From: Achromobacter sp. MYb9
GTDB lineage: Bacteria > Pseudomonadota > Gammaproteobacteria > Burkholderiales > Burkholderiaceae_B
NCBI RefSeq assembly: GCF_002975275.1
Contig: NZ_PCOQ01000014.1
Location: forward strand, 87,848-151,847
Direction of reading: 5' to 3'
DNA length: 64,000 bases
Shown here: one piece after another, positions 1 to 7,736 of the stretch
How positions within the stretch are numbered: the stretch's first letter is position 1
Layout of the letters: each line of letters opens with the position of its first letter
Program-made: the position numbers and the translations under genes
The notes under the pieces: model-generated
Database searches by the model: none
What the model saw: the letters and a program-made list of their open reading frames with translations, nothing else
What the model was told of the DNA's origin: nothing

Positions 1-438
1 GTGCAGGCGCTGACCGACGGGTTGCTGCAAGCGGGCGTCCACATCATGACGACGGGTTCCGCATCGCGTCCCGTGCCCAACGTGGCGCGCCTGCGCCAGG
101 CGGGCGTCACCGTCTGTACCGGCAACGACGGCATGCGTGATACCTGGGGCCCCTATGGCAAGCCGGATATGCTGGAACGCACGATGCTGGTGGGCCTGCG
201 CAATAACTTCCGGCGCGACGACGAACTGGCGCTGGCATTGGACGTGGCCACCTACGGCAATGCGCGGGTCATGAATCTGGCGGACTACGGGCTGGAACCC
301 GGCTGCCAGGCGGACTTCGTGTTGGTGGATGCCGAAACGGTCGCAGAGGCAATCGTGTCGCGGCCGGTCCGCAAACTGGTGGTCAAACGTGGCCGCGTGG
401 TCGCGCGCGACGGCCGCGCGCTGGCGGAGGCGCCATGA
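1..438 (+). CDS. Cytosine deaminase-like amidohydrolase, C-terminal part
   Basis: This is the last 145 residues of a metal-dependent amidohydrolase that starts before the window, so the GTG at base 1 is not its true start. The segment GNDGMRDTWGPYGKPDMLER resembles the cytosine deaminase (CodA) stretch that carries the last metal-binding Asp. The tail (NARVMNLADYGLEPGCQADFVLVD) is the usual return to the small beta-sandwich domain. The stop overlaps the next gene's start (ATGA, 435-438), so the two are probably translated together. The family hydrolyses exocyclic amino or cyclic amide bonds in the cytoplasm. The true substrate cannot be told. Next to peptide-type ABC ATPases, a role in catabolism of an imported nitrogen compound is likely (inference). 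Confidence 0.8.
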   Translation: MQALTDGLLQAGVHIMTTGSASRPVPNVARLRQAGVTVCTGNDGMRDTWGPYGKPDMLERTMLVGLRNNFRRDDELALALDVATYGNARVMNLADYGLEPGCQADFVLVDAETVAEAIVSRPVRKLVVKRGRVVARDGRALAEAP

Positions 439-1925
439 TGCGCGCCGCCGAAGGCCCCATCCTGCTGACCGCGCGCTGGGTGGTCGGCCACGAAAACGGG
501 CGCCACTGCCTGTACGAGAACGGCGAAGTCGTCTTCGAAGGCAATCGCATCGTGTATGTCGGCCACCGTTATCCGGGGCCGGTCGCGCGCCGCCACGACT
601 ACGGCCGCGCGGTGATCGGCCCGGGTTTCGTGGACCTGGATGCGTTGTCCGACCTGGACACGACCATCCTGGGCTTCGACAATTCCCCCGCCTGGCGCAA
701 GGGCCGCATTTGGCCGGATACCTATATGAAGCGGGGGCCGTACGAGATGTACACCCCCGCCGAATTGGCTTTCCAGAAGCGCTACGCCTTCGCGCAGCTG
801 ATTCGCAACGGGATCACCACGGCACTGCCCATCGCATCGCTGTTCTACCGCGTCTGGGGCGAAACGCGCGACGAGTTCCTGTCGGCGGCCGACGCCGCCG
901 GCGAACTGGGGCTGCGCGTGTATCTGGGCCCGGCTTACCGTAGCGGCCATACGTATGTGGACGGCGAGGGCAAGATCCGCTGCCACTACGATGAGGCGCG
1001 TGGCATGGCGGGTCTGGCCGACGCGGTCGCATTCTGCGACGAGATCGAAGGGCGCCACGGCGGCCGCGTGCGCGCCATGCTGTCGCCCGATCGCATCGAG
1101 ACGTGTACGCCCGGGTTGTTGCGTGCGTCGGCCGCCGCCGCGCGCGAGCGTGGCATCCCGATCCGGCTGCATTGCTGCCAGTCGCGCCTGGAATACGACC
1201 TGGTGCTGGAGCAGCACGGCATGAGCCCGCCGGAATGGCTGCAAAGCCTGGACTTCCTGTCCGAACGCGCCTTGCTGCCGCATGGCACCTACGTGTCGGG
1301 CTCGCGCCATATCGACCGGCCCGGGCACGATATCGAGATCATCCGCGACGCGGGCGCCAGCATCGTGCATTGCCCGCTGGTGTCGGGACGCCACGGCGCC
1401 ACGCTGGAATCGTTCGCGCGCTACCGCAAGCTGGGCGTGAACATCGGCATGGGCACCGACACCTGGCCGCCCGACATGGTGTTGAACATGCAGATCGGGA
1501 TGATGCTGTGCCGGGTGGCGGACGGCACGACCGAAGCCGTGCGCTCGGAGGACTATTACGACGCCGCCACCGTCGGCGGCGCGGATGCCCTGGGGCGGCC
1601 AGACCTGGGCCGGCTGGCGGTCGGCGCCAAGGCCGACATCGTGGTGTTCGATTTCTCGCACGACCGCAATGGCCAGATGATCGATCCGATCCAGACGCTG
1701 ATGGTCAGCGGCAGCGGGCGCGACGTGTCGCAGGTGATCATCGACGGCCGCTTTGTGATGGTGGACGGCCATATCCCCGGCTTCGATGCGCGCCTGGCGC
1801 AAGAGCAGGCGCAAGCGCAGTTCGACGGCCTGGTCGCGCGCTACCCCGATCGCACCTGGGGCCATCCCCCGGCCGACCAGATTTTCTCTTCCAGCTATCC
1901 GCGTCCCGCAAGGAGCCCGTCATGA
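435..1925 (+). CDS. Amidohydrolase family protein lacking the usual HxH motif
   Basis: A 496-residue protein of the chlorohydrolase/SAH-deaminase-like amidohydrolase superfamily. It shows the late barrel motifs RLHCCQ, LPHGTYV and GMGTDTWPPD, and the closing sandwich-domain segment GAKADIVVFD. The strand that normally carries the first two metal ligands as HxH after PGFVD reads PGFVDLDAL (about residues 63-71), with no histidine. The catalytic metal site must therefore differ from textbook members. Start is the ATG inside the upstream stop (ATGA). The end overlaps the start of the following ABC ATPase in the same way (1922-1925). It is thus part of one operon with a second amidohydrolase and a peptide-type importer. 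Substrate unknown; deamination or ring opening of an imported compound is inferred. Confidence 0.85.
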   Translation: MMRAAEGPILLTARWVVGHENGRHCLYENGEVVFEGNRIVYVGHRYPGPVARRHDYGRAVIGPGFVDLDALSDLDTTILGFDNSPAWRKGRIWPDTYMKRGPYEMYTPAELAFQKRYAFAQLIRNGITTALPIASLFYRVWGETRDEFLSAADAAGELGLRVYLGPAYRSGHTYVDGEGKIRCHYDEARGMAGLADAVAFCDEIEGRHGGRVRAMLSPDRIETCTPGLLRASAAAARERGIPIRLHCCQSRLEYDLVLEQHGMSPPEWLQSLDFLSERALLPHGTYVSGSRHIDRPGHDIEIIRDAGASIVHCPLVSGRHGATLESFARYRKLGVNIGMGTDTWPPDMVLNMQIGMMLCRVADGTTEAVRSEDYYDAATVGGADALGRPDLGRLAVGAKADIVVFDFSHDRNGQMIDPIQTLMVSGSGRDVSQVIIDGRFVMVDGHIPGFDARLAQEQAQAQFDGLVARYPDRTWGHPPADQIFSSSYPRPARSPS

Positions 1926-2962
1926 TGGCCATCCTGTCCCGCTCGGCTACGCCCGAGGCCAACGCCACGCCCGCTGGCACGCCGACCCTGTCCGTGCGCG
2001 ACCTGTCCGTGGAATTTCCGACGCGGCACGGCGTCCTGGTGGCCACGCGTGACATCAGTTTCGATATCCAGCCCGGCGAGGTCCTGGGCATGGTGGGTGA
2101 GTCAGGCGCGGGCAAATCACTGACCGGCATGGCGGTGATCGGCCTGCTGGAGCCGCCCGGCCGGCTGGGCAGCGGCGAGATCCATCTGGCGGGCAAGCGC
2201 ATTGACAACTTGCCGCCGAAGGCGCGCCAGCGGCTGCGCGGCAAAGAGATCGGGGCGATTTTCCAGGACCCCTTGACCAGCCTGCATCCGCTGTTCACCG
2301 TCGGCGACCAGTTGGTCGAGACCATCCGCCATCACGACAAGTCTTCCGCCGCCGCGGCGCGCGCCCGTGCGCTGGAACTGCTGCTGGCCGTGGGGATCCC
2401 GGCGGCCGACAAGCGCATCGACCACTATCCACACCAGTTTTCCGGCGGCATGCGCCAGCGCGTGGTCATTGCGTTGGCCTTGGCGGCGCGGCCCGCGCTG
2501 ATCATCGCTGACGAGCCCACGACGGCGCTGGACGTGTCCGTGCAGGCGCAGATCACCGCGTTGCTGCGCCGGTTGTGTCGGGAGCAAGGCACTTCGGTGC
2601 TGCTGGTGACCCACGACATGGGCGTGATTGCCGAGACCGCCGATCGCGTGGCGGTGATGTATGCGGGCCGCATCGTCGAGATCGGCCCGGTGCTGGACGT
2701 GTTGCGCCGTCCCGGCCATCCCTACACGCAGGGCTTGATGAACGCCATCCCCGGTCTGCGCCAGCGCGCCGAGCGCCTGAACCAGATCGACGGCGCCATG
2801 CCGCGGCTGCACGCGATGCCCGAGGGCTGTGCATTCCATCCCCGCTGCGCCATGGCAGGGCCGCGCTGCGCGCAAACACGCCCGCCGCTGGCCGCATCCC
2901 CGGCAGGCGCCACGGTCAGCGCCTGCTGGCTGCATCAAGGAGGCGTCGCTCATGCCGCGTAA
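1922..2962 (+). CDS. Dipeptide/oligopeptide-type ABC transporter ATPase (DppD/OppD-like)
   Basis: A 346-residue nucleotide-binding subunit that powers import through an inner-membrane permease pair. Visible motifs are Walker A GESGAGKS (about 59-66), Q-loop FQDP (about 114-117), signature FSGGMRQR (about 173-180), Walker B LIIADEP (about 193-199) and the switch His in VTHDMG. The C-terminal HPYTQGLMNAIP and a Cys-rich FHPRC segment are the oligopeptide-type extension found in DppD/OppD. Start: ATG 1922 overlaps the upstream stop; ATG 1925 is also possible. Permeases and binding protein are not in the window and presumably lie upstream of base 1. Paired with the next ATPase, as is usual in this family. 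Confidence 0.92.
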   Translation: MMAILSRSATPEANATPAGTPTLSVRDLSVEFPTRHGVLVATRDISFDIQPGEVLGMVGESGAGKSLTGMAVIGLLEPPGRLGSGEIHLAGKRIDNLPPKARQRLRGKEIGAIFQDPLTSLHPLFTVGDQLVETIRHHDKSSAAAARARALELLLAVGIPAADKRIDHYPHQFSGGMRQRVVIALALAARPALIIADEPTTALDVSVQAQITALLRRLCREQGTSVLLVTHDMGVIAETADRVAVMYAGRIVEIGPVLDVLRRPGHPYTQGLMNAIPGLRQRAERLNQIDGAMPRLHAMPEGCAFHPRCAMAGPRCAQTRPPLAASPAGATVSACWLHQGGVAHAA

Positions 2963-3938
2963 CGATGATCTGCTGTTGCGGGCCGACGACCTGGCCTGCT
3001 GGTTCGATGTGTCGCCGCCCTGGCTCGAGCGGACGCTGTCGCGCCAGCCCGAGCAAACGCTGAAGGCGGTGGACGGGGTGTCGCTGGCGGTGCCGCGAGG
3101 CACCACGCTAAGCATCGTCGGCGAATCCGGCTGCGGCAAGTCCACGTTGGCGAAACTGCTGGTGGGCCTGGTCGCCCCGACCCGTGGCAGGCTGCAATAC
3201 GGCCGCAACCGCAGTGGCGGCGTGTTGCACCCGCAGATGATCTTCCAGGATCCGTACGCCAGTCTGAATCCGCGCTGGCGCGTGGGCAACATTGTGGCCG
3301 AACCCATCATCACGCTGGGCTTGCGGGCCACGCCCGCCGATACGCGCCGCCGCGTCGACGAGTTGCTGGAACTGGTGGGCCTGTCCGCCAGCGACGCGGG
3401 CCGCTTTCCCCACGAGTTCTCGGGCGGCCAGCGGCAACGCATCTCCATCGCCCGCGCGTTGGCGACGGAAGCCGAATTCCTGGTCTGCGACGAGCCGACT
3501 TCCGCCCTGGACGTGTCGGTGCAGGCGCAGATCCTGAACCTGATGGGCGATCTGCAAAAGGAATTCGGCCTGACCTACGTGTTCATCAGCCACAACCTGT
3601 CGGTCGTGCGCCATGTGTCGGACAGTGTGGCGGTGATGTATCTGGGCAGAATCGTCGAACAGGCCGCGGCGGACCTGTTGTTCGATTCGCCCCAGCATCC
3701 GTATACGCGGATGCTGCTGGATACGATTCCGGATCTGGAAGACCCCAGGCGGGACCGAGAGCCGATGGGCGGCGAAGTCCCGAACCCGATCCAGCCGCCG
3801 ACGGGGTGCACGTTCCATCCCAGGTGTCCGGATGCGCGCGACGAATGCCGGATCGATGTGCCGGAGGTGAGCGTCGTCGGCGGCCGCCAGGTACGGTGTC
3901 ATGCGGTGAGGTGGGAGAGGAGGGCGGTGGCGGCTTAG
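2952..3938 (+). CDS. Dipeptide/oligopeptide-type ABC transporter ATPase (DppF/OppF-like)
   Basis: A 328-residue second ATPase of the same importer. Walker A is GESGCGKS (about 57-64). The signature FSGGQRQR, Walker B VCDEP and FISHNLSVVRH switch follow. The C-terminus has HPYTRMLLDTIPD and a FHPRCPDARDEC cluster typical of OppF/DppF. ATG 2952 is chosen because it is preceded by a strong AAGGAGG ribosome site (about 2938-2944); an open frame continues upstream but overlaps the preceding gene. It overlaps the end of the DppD-like gene by 11 bases. This is the last gene of the operon. No clean terminator with a T run follows; a long repeat-rich spacer does. Confidence 0.92.
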   Translation: MPRNDDLLLRADDLACWFDVSPPWLERTLSRQPEQTLKAVDGVSLAVPRGTTLSIVGESGCGKSTLAKLLVGLVAPTRGRLQYGRNRSGGVLHPQMIFQDPYASLNPRWRVGNIVAEPIITLGLRATPADTRRRVDELLELVGLSASDAGRFPHEFSGGQRQRISIARALATEAEFLVCDEPTSALDVSVQAQILNLMGDLQKEFGLTYVFISHNLSVVRHVSDSVAVMYLGRIVEQAAADLLFDSPQHPYTRMLLDTIPDLEDPRRDREPMGGEVPNPIQPPTGCTFHPRCPDARDECRIDVPEVSVVGGRQVRCHAVRWERRAVAA

Positions 3939-4015
3939 TTGTTGTGCTGCTGGGGAGGGTGTTCTTTTGACGTCTGGCGCGTGGGTGGCCTGGGGCGCGC
4001 GGGTCAACGATTGCG

Positions 4016-4073
4016 GTCCGGAGCCTTCGCTCCGGACTTCCCCGTCGTCATCCTCGTGGCGGCCTGCGGCCGC
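4016..4073. repeat. Two adjacent perfect hairpins
   Basis: GTCCGGAG (4016-4023) pairs perfectly with CTCCGGAC (4030-4037) over a CCTTCG loop. GCGGCC (4059-4064) pairs with GGCCGC (4068-4073). Neither is followed by a T run on either strand, so they are not textbook rho-independent terminators, although they could act in 3' end protection of the operon ending at 3938. Confidence 0.55.
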
Positions 4074-4263
4074 TGCCTTCGGATTCCCTCGGGCTTATCG
4101 ACTCCCCGCGCGCCTCAGACCACCCAAGCGCCAGACTCCAGCAGCTGTGCCCTGACGTCAGCCGGGGAGGGCGGCGTGCTTGGGGTTCCCACCAACGGCT
4201 TACGCAGCGTCTTGCGTCGTGGCCTTCTGCGCTGCGCGTGTGGGTGGGGCTGTTGATCGTGTT

Positions 4264-4460
4264 CGTAGGATGGGTGGAGTGCGTTCGGGTAGGCCGACGA
4301 ACGCCGGTGCGCGCCGCATGAAACCCATCATCGGCGCAGGTGCATGTCATTGGGGTTCCCATGACAGGTATCGTCGATCATGACCGCATGATGGGTTTCG
4401 CGCGTTGGACACTCTCATCCTGATGCCGGACTTATCGCGCTACACCCGTCGCTCCACCCC
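4264..4460. repeat. Composite nested inverted-repeat element
   Basis: Arms seen in the sequence: GGGTGGAG (4272-4279) with CTCCACCC (4452-4459); GAAACCCATCAT (4320-4331) with ATGATGGGTTTC (4388-4399), a perfect 12-base pair; and TGTCAT (4345-4350) with ATGACA (4361-4366) at the centre. In addition GATGGGT (4269-4275) can pair with ACCCATC (4323-4329), and GATGGGT (4390-4396) with ACCCGTC (4444-4450). The whole therefore looks like two palindromic units facing each other. Similar GGATGGGTGGAG...ACCCATC units occur as dispersed intergenic repeats in proteobacteria (from memory). No coding capacity. Confidence 0.6.
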
Positions 4461-4541
4461 CTAATGACTGCGGGACCCCAAAGAAACCGACTCGTCACCC
4501 ACGCGCAAGCGACCACCGCGCGACGCACCACCACCTCGTAT

Positions 4542-4575
4542 GCCGATTACGCCCGCCCGCGCGGGCGCAATCGGC
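4542..4575. repeat. REP-like palindrome
   Basis: GCCGATT-A-CGCCCG (4542-4555) pairs with CGGGCG-C-AATCGGC (4562-4575), one mismatch in a 14-base stem over a 6-base loop. Size, GC-rich core and intergenic position match repetitive extragenic palindromes. Copy number in the genome is unknown from this window. Confidence 0.55.
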
Positions 4576-4743
4576 GGGCCCCGCAGCACTCGTCAGTCAC
4601 CCCACCCCTAACAGCGGACCAAACCAAGACGACGGCAGCCCGTCGGCGGGGGCGCGAGTGGCCATGGCGCCCCCGCCGATGGGCGACCTACGAAGCGCTC
4701 ATCGGTCGCATAAAAAGCTGACCACGACCTACGAATCCCCCCA

Positions 4744-6021
4744 TCACTTCCCGTAAACCAAATCCCTCAACCCCAAGGACAGTCCCGGCCAGTAGGTAAT
4801 CACCATCAAGCAGACAATCACCACCCCGACAAACGGAATCAGCGGCCTGACTATCCGCTCCAGCGGCAGCTTGGCCACCGCGCAAGCGGCGAACAGGTTC
4901 ACGCCGAACGGCGGGGTGATCATGCCCAGCGCCAGGTTCACCACCATGATGATGCCGAAGTGCACCGGTTCCACCCCGAACTTCATCGCCACCGGCAGCA
5001 GCAACGGGGCCAGCACCACGATCGATGCCGACGTTTCGATGAACATCCCGATCAGGAACAGCGCCGCGTTCACGCCCATCAGGAACGAGAACTTCGTTTC
5101 GAAGATCTGCGACAGCCACGTACCCAGCGCATCCGGGATGCCCGCGCGGTTCAGCAGGAAGCTGAAGACGCCGGCGTTGGCGATCACGAACATGATCACG
5201 GCGGTGGACACCACGGACTTGTGCAGCGTCACGGACAACTGCTTGAAGCTGAGGCGGCGGTAGATGAACTTGCCGACCACCACCGCGTACATCACGGCCA
5301 CCACCGACGCTTCGGTCGGTGTGAACACGCCGCCGTAGATGCCGCCCAGGATGATCACGGGCATCATCAACGCCAGCCAGGCGCTCTTGAACGCCGGCCA
5401 CAGCGGCAGGCGGCCTTCGCCGTCGCGCTTGCCCAGGTTGTTGCGCTTGGCGTAGAACCACACGTAGAACATCAGCGCGACGCCGATCAGGATGCCGGGC
5501 ATCACGCCGGCAATGAAGAGCTCGCCGGTCGACGTGTCGGTGGATACGGCGTAGAGAATCATCGGGATCGACGGTGGAATGATCACGCCCAATTCGGCCG
5601 CACTGGCCTGTAGCGACGCGGCAAACGGCGCCGGGTAGCCGTGGCGGATCATCGCCGGGATCAGGATGGCGCCCACGGCGAACGTGGTCGCCACGCTGGA
5701 GCCGGCCACTGCTGCGAAGATCATGCAGGTCAGCACGCAGGTGCAGGCCAGGCCGCCCTGGATGCCGCCCACCACGCTCTTGGCGAATTCCACCATGCGT
5801 TCGGAAATGCCGCCGGCTTCCATCAGGTTGCCGGCCAGGATGAAGAAGGGAATGGCGACCAACGGGTACTTGTCCAGCGCGGCGTACAACTGCTGGGCAA
5901 CCACCACCCAGGGCAGGCCGGCGGTGCCGACGCCCGCCAGGCTGGCCAGGCCGATCGACACGGCGACCGGCACGGACAGCCCGAAGAAGATCAGCATCGA
6001 GACAATCATTATTTGGGACAT
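4744..6021 (-). CDS. dctM: TRAP transporter large permease (DctM family)
   Basis: A 425-residue, very hydrophobic protein, the usual DctM length. It forms the ion-coupled channel of a tripartite ATP-independent periplasmic transporter in the inner membrane. Family landmarks visible are the N-terminal GLSVPVAVSIGLASLAG, the PFFILAGNLMEAGGIS segment, the IIPPSIPMILY motif and the C-terminal NLALGMITPPFGVNLF. It is the last gene of the minus-strand order dctP, dctQ, dctM, with 34 bases separating it from dctQ. Substrate cannot be read from sequence; organic acids are usual for the family. Confidence 0.93.
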   Translation of the reverse strand: MSQIMIVSMLIFFGLSVPVAVSIGLASLAGVGTAGLPWVVVAQQLYAALDKYPLVAIPFFILAGNLMEAGGISERMVEFAKSVVGGIQGGLACTCVLTCMIFAAVAGSSVATTFAVGAILIPAMIRHGYPAPFAASLQASAAELGVIIPPSIPMILYAVSTDTSTGELFIAGVMPGILIGVALMFYVWFYAKRNNLGKRDGEGRLPLWPAFKSAWLALMMPVIILGGIYGGVFTPTEASVVAVMYAVVVGKFIYRRLSFKQLSVTLHKSVVSTAVIMFVIANAGVFSFLLNRAGIPDALGTWLSQIFETKFSFLMGVNAALFLIGMFIETSASIVVLAPLLLPVAMKFGVEPVHFGIIMVVNLALGMITPPFGVNLFAACAVAKLPLERIVRPLIPFVGVVIVCLMVITYWPGLSLGLRDLVYGK

Positions 6022-6055
6022 GGCGATATCTGCTGCGTAGGTTCGTTGGGGCGGC

Positions 6056-6556
6056 TTAGCCTTGCGCGTCGTTGCGCACGGGCACGTCGTCTTCTTCGCC
6101 GGCGCACCAGCGGGCCAGCACGGCGATGGCGGCCAGCGTCGCGCCGACGGGGATCGCCAGATAGATCCAGGAAATCGAGATATCCAGGCTGGGCACGGTC
6201 TGAAAGCGCACGCGGTAGGTCATGTTGCCGCCGATCCAGGCCAAAAAGCCCAGGAAACTGGCGCAGATCAGCCCGATGATGGCTTCAAGCACCCGGCGCT
6301 TCGTGCCGCCCAGCAGGTTGCGCAGCAATTCCACGCTGATCATGGCGCCATGGCGGAAGGCCAGGGCCACGCCCAGCAGCACGGTCCAGATCAGCAGGGC
6401 GCGCGTCAGCACCTCGCTCCAGTCGGCAGGCGAATGCAGCACGAAGCGGGCGATGACCTGATAGAAGGCGGCAGCCGCGGCGGCTACCAGCAGAAGTTGG
6501 GCAAGAACCGAGACCAGCTTGAACAGGCCGCGGTCGAAAGCGCAGAGCAAACGCAT
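6056..6556 (-). CDS. dctQ: TRAP transporter small permease (DctQ family)
   Basis: About 166 residues with four hydrophobic segments, the expected topology for the small membrane subunit that joins the binding protein to DctM. The first segment is LVSVLAQLLLVAAAAAAFYQV, and LLIWTVLLGVALAFRHGAMISVELL carries the family's central motif. I place the start at MRLLCAFDRG (6556). The frame stays open to 6634, but the extra 26 residues (proline/glycine rich) are not typical and no good ribosome site decides between them. It lies between dctP and dctM in one operon. Confidence 0.88.
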   Translation of the reverse strand: MRLLCAFDRGLFKLVSVLAQLLLVAAAAAAFYQVIARFVLHSPADWSEVLTRALLIWTVLLGVALAFRHGAMISVELLRNLLGGTKRRVLEAIIGLICASFLGFLAWIGGNMTYRVRFQTVPSLDISISWIYLAIPVGATLAAIAVLARWCAGEEDDVPVRNDAQG

Positions 6557-6659
6557 GATGAATCCCGATGGCGTCAAACGCACAGGGTGGAAAACGGCAG
6601 GCAGCGGGACGACAATCCCGCCGCCTGAAGGCATGGCGCCCGGGTGGGGCGTATGCCGC

Positions 6660-7634
6660 TTACTTGGTGTCGCGGATCGAGTCGATCAGCTTCTTGTCGA
6701 ACTTCTTGTAGTACTCGGGGTAGGCGGGCTCGACTGCGGCGGCAAAGGCGGCGCGGTCCACTTCGGACACCTGCATGCCTTCCTTCTTCAGCTGTTCGAC
6801 GCCGGTTTTCTCGATGTTGTCCACGTAGGCGCGCATCGCCATGGCGGATTCCTTGCCGGCCTTGTCGAAGTTGGCCTTGTCGGCGGCCGACAGGCCGTCA
6901 TAGACGTTGGCCGACATCAACACCAGCGCCGGGCCGTACACGTGGCCGGTCAGCGACAGGTACTTCTGCATTTGCGACAGCTTGGCCGACGTGATCACCG
7001 ACAGCGGGTTTTCCTGGCCGTCGATGGTGCCTTGCTGCAGGGCCGTGGCCACTTCAGGCCAGGCCATGGGCGTGGGCAGGATGCCGATCTGGCGGAAAGC
7101 CGTGATGTGGATGGGGTTTTCCGTGGTGCGGATCTTCAGGCCCTTGGCGTCCGCCGGGGTCTTGACCGGGCGCACGTTGTTGGTCAGGTGGCGAAAGCCC
7201 TGTTCGCCCCAGGCCAGGGCGATGATGCCGCGGCTGGGGAACTTGGCCAACATGTCCTGGCCGATCTTGCTGTCCAGCACGGCGCGGGCGTGTTGGAGGT
7301 CGCGCAGCAGGAAGGGGATATCGAAAACCCCAGTCTCGGGAACAAAATTGAGGGTAGCCCCTGTCGAAACGATGGCCAGGTCGATGGTGCCGATCTGCAG
7401 GCCTTCGATGACTTCGCGTTCGCCGCCCAGCGCGCTGTTGGCGAATTGCTGTACCTTGTACTTGCCGTTGGACGAGGCCTCGATGGACTTGGCCATGGCT
7501 TCGGCGCCCGCGCCGTAGTGCGACGAGGTCGACAGGGCGTAGGCCATCTTCAGGGTGGTCTGGGCTGCCGAGGGCAGGGATGTGGCGGCCGCGCAGGCGG
7601 CCAGAATCGTGGCCGCAAGCCAGGATTTACGCAT
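6660..7634 (-). CDS. dctP: TRAP transporter periplasmic binding protein (DctP family)
   Basis: A 324-residue solute receptor. A Sec signal peptide is clear (MRKSW followed by an alanine-rich core), with probable cleavage after PSAA before QTTLKMAYA. Family features include the FANSALGGEREVIEGLQIGTIDLA segment and the LKIRTTENPIHITAFRQIG stretch, the latter containing the Arg that usually binds a carboxylate ligand. A GGAG ribosome site lies 7 bases before ATG 7634. It is the first gene of the TRAP operon and is divergent from the FtsX-like gene, about 100 bases away, so the promoter must lie in 7635-7736. Carboxylate substrate is a family-level inference. Confidence 0.93.
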   Translation of the reverse strand: MRKSWLAATILAACAAATSLPSAAQTTLKMAYALSTSSHYGAGAEAMAKSIEASSNGKYKVQQFANSALGGEREVIEGLQIGTIDLAIVSTGATLNFVPETGVFDIPFLLRDLQHARAVLDSKIGQDMLAKFPSRGIIALAWGEQGFRHLTNNVRPVKTPADAKGLKIRTTENPIHITAFRQIGILPTPMAWPEVATALQQGTIDGQENPLSVITSAKLSQMQKYLSLTGHVYGPALVLMSANVYDGLSAADKANFDKAGKESAMAMRAYVDNIEKTGVEQLKKEGMQVSEVDRAAFAAAVEPAYPEYYKKFDKKLIDSIRDTK

Positions 7635-7736
7635 TGTCTTCTCCGGTATTAGGTATCTTGATGGGCGGCATTGCCTCCCGCCCCGGGATGATATCGGGAT
7701 TCGGACGCCTTATAGGCGGTTAGTTAACATTGATGA

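Larger units (their letters stand above)
3939..4743. other. Gene-free spacer rich in inverted repeats
   Basis: About 800 bases between the ABC operon and the convergent dctM gene. Short open frames here (for example 3939-4256 and 4464-4721) have arginine/threonine-rich, low-complexity products and no ribosome site, so I call none of them. The stretch instead holds several palindromes described separately (4016-4037, 4059-4073, 4264-4460, 4542-4575). I see no transposase, integrase or RNA gene. Confidence 0.7.

Noticed and set aside
4016..4037. Rho-independent terminator of the ABC operon
   Set aside because: The stem is perfect, but no T run follows on the plus strand, so I list it only as a hairpin.
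4464..4721. 85-codon frame in the repeat-rich spacer
   Set aside because: Product is Arg/Thr/Pro-rich, there is no ribosome site, and the frame runs through the REP-like palindrome.
3939..4743. Insertion sequence or prophage remnant
   Set aside because: The inverted repeats suggested a mobile element, but no transposase or integrase fragment and no flanking target duplication could be seen.
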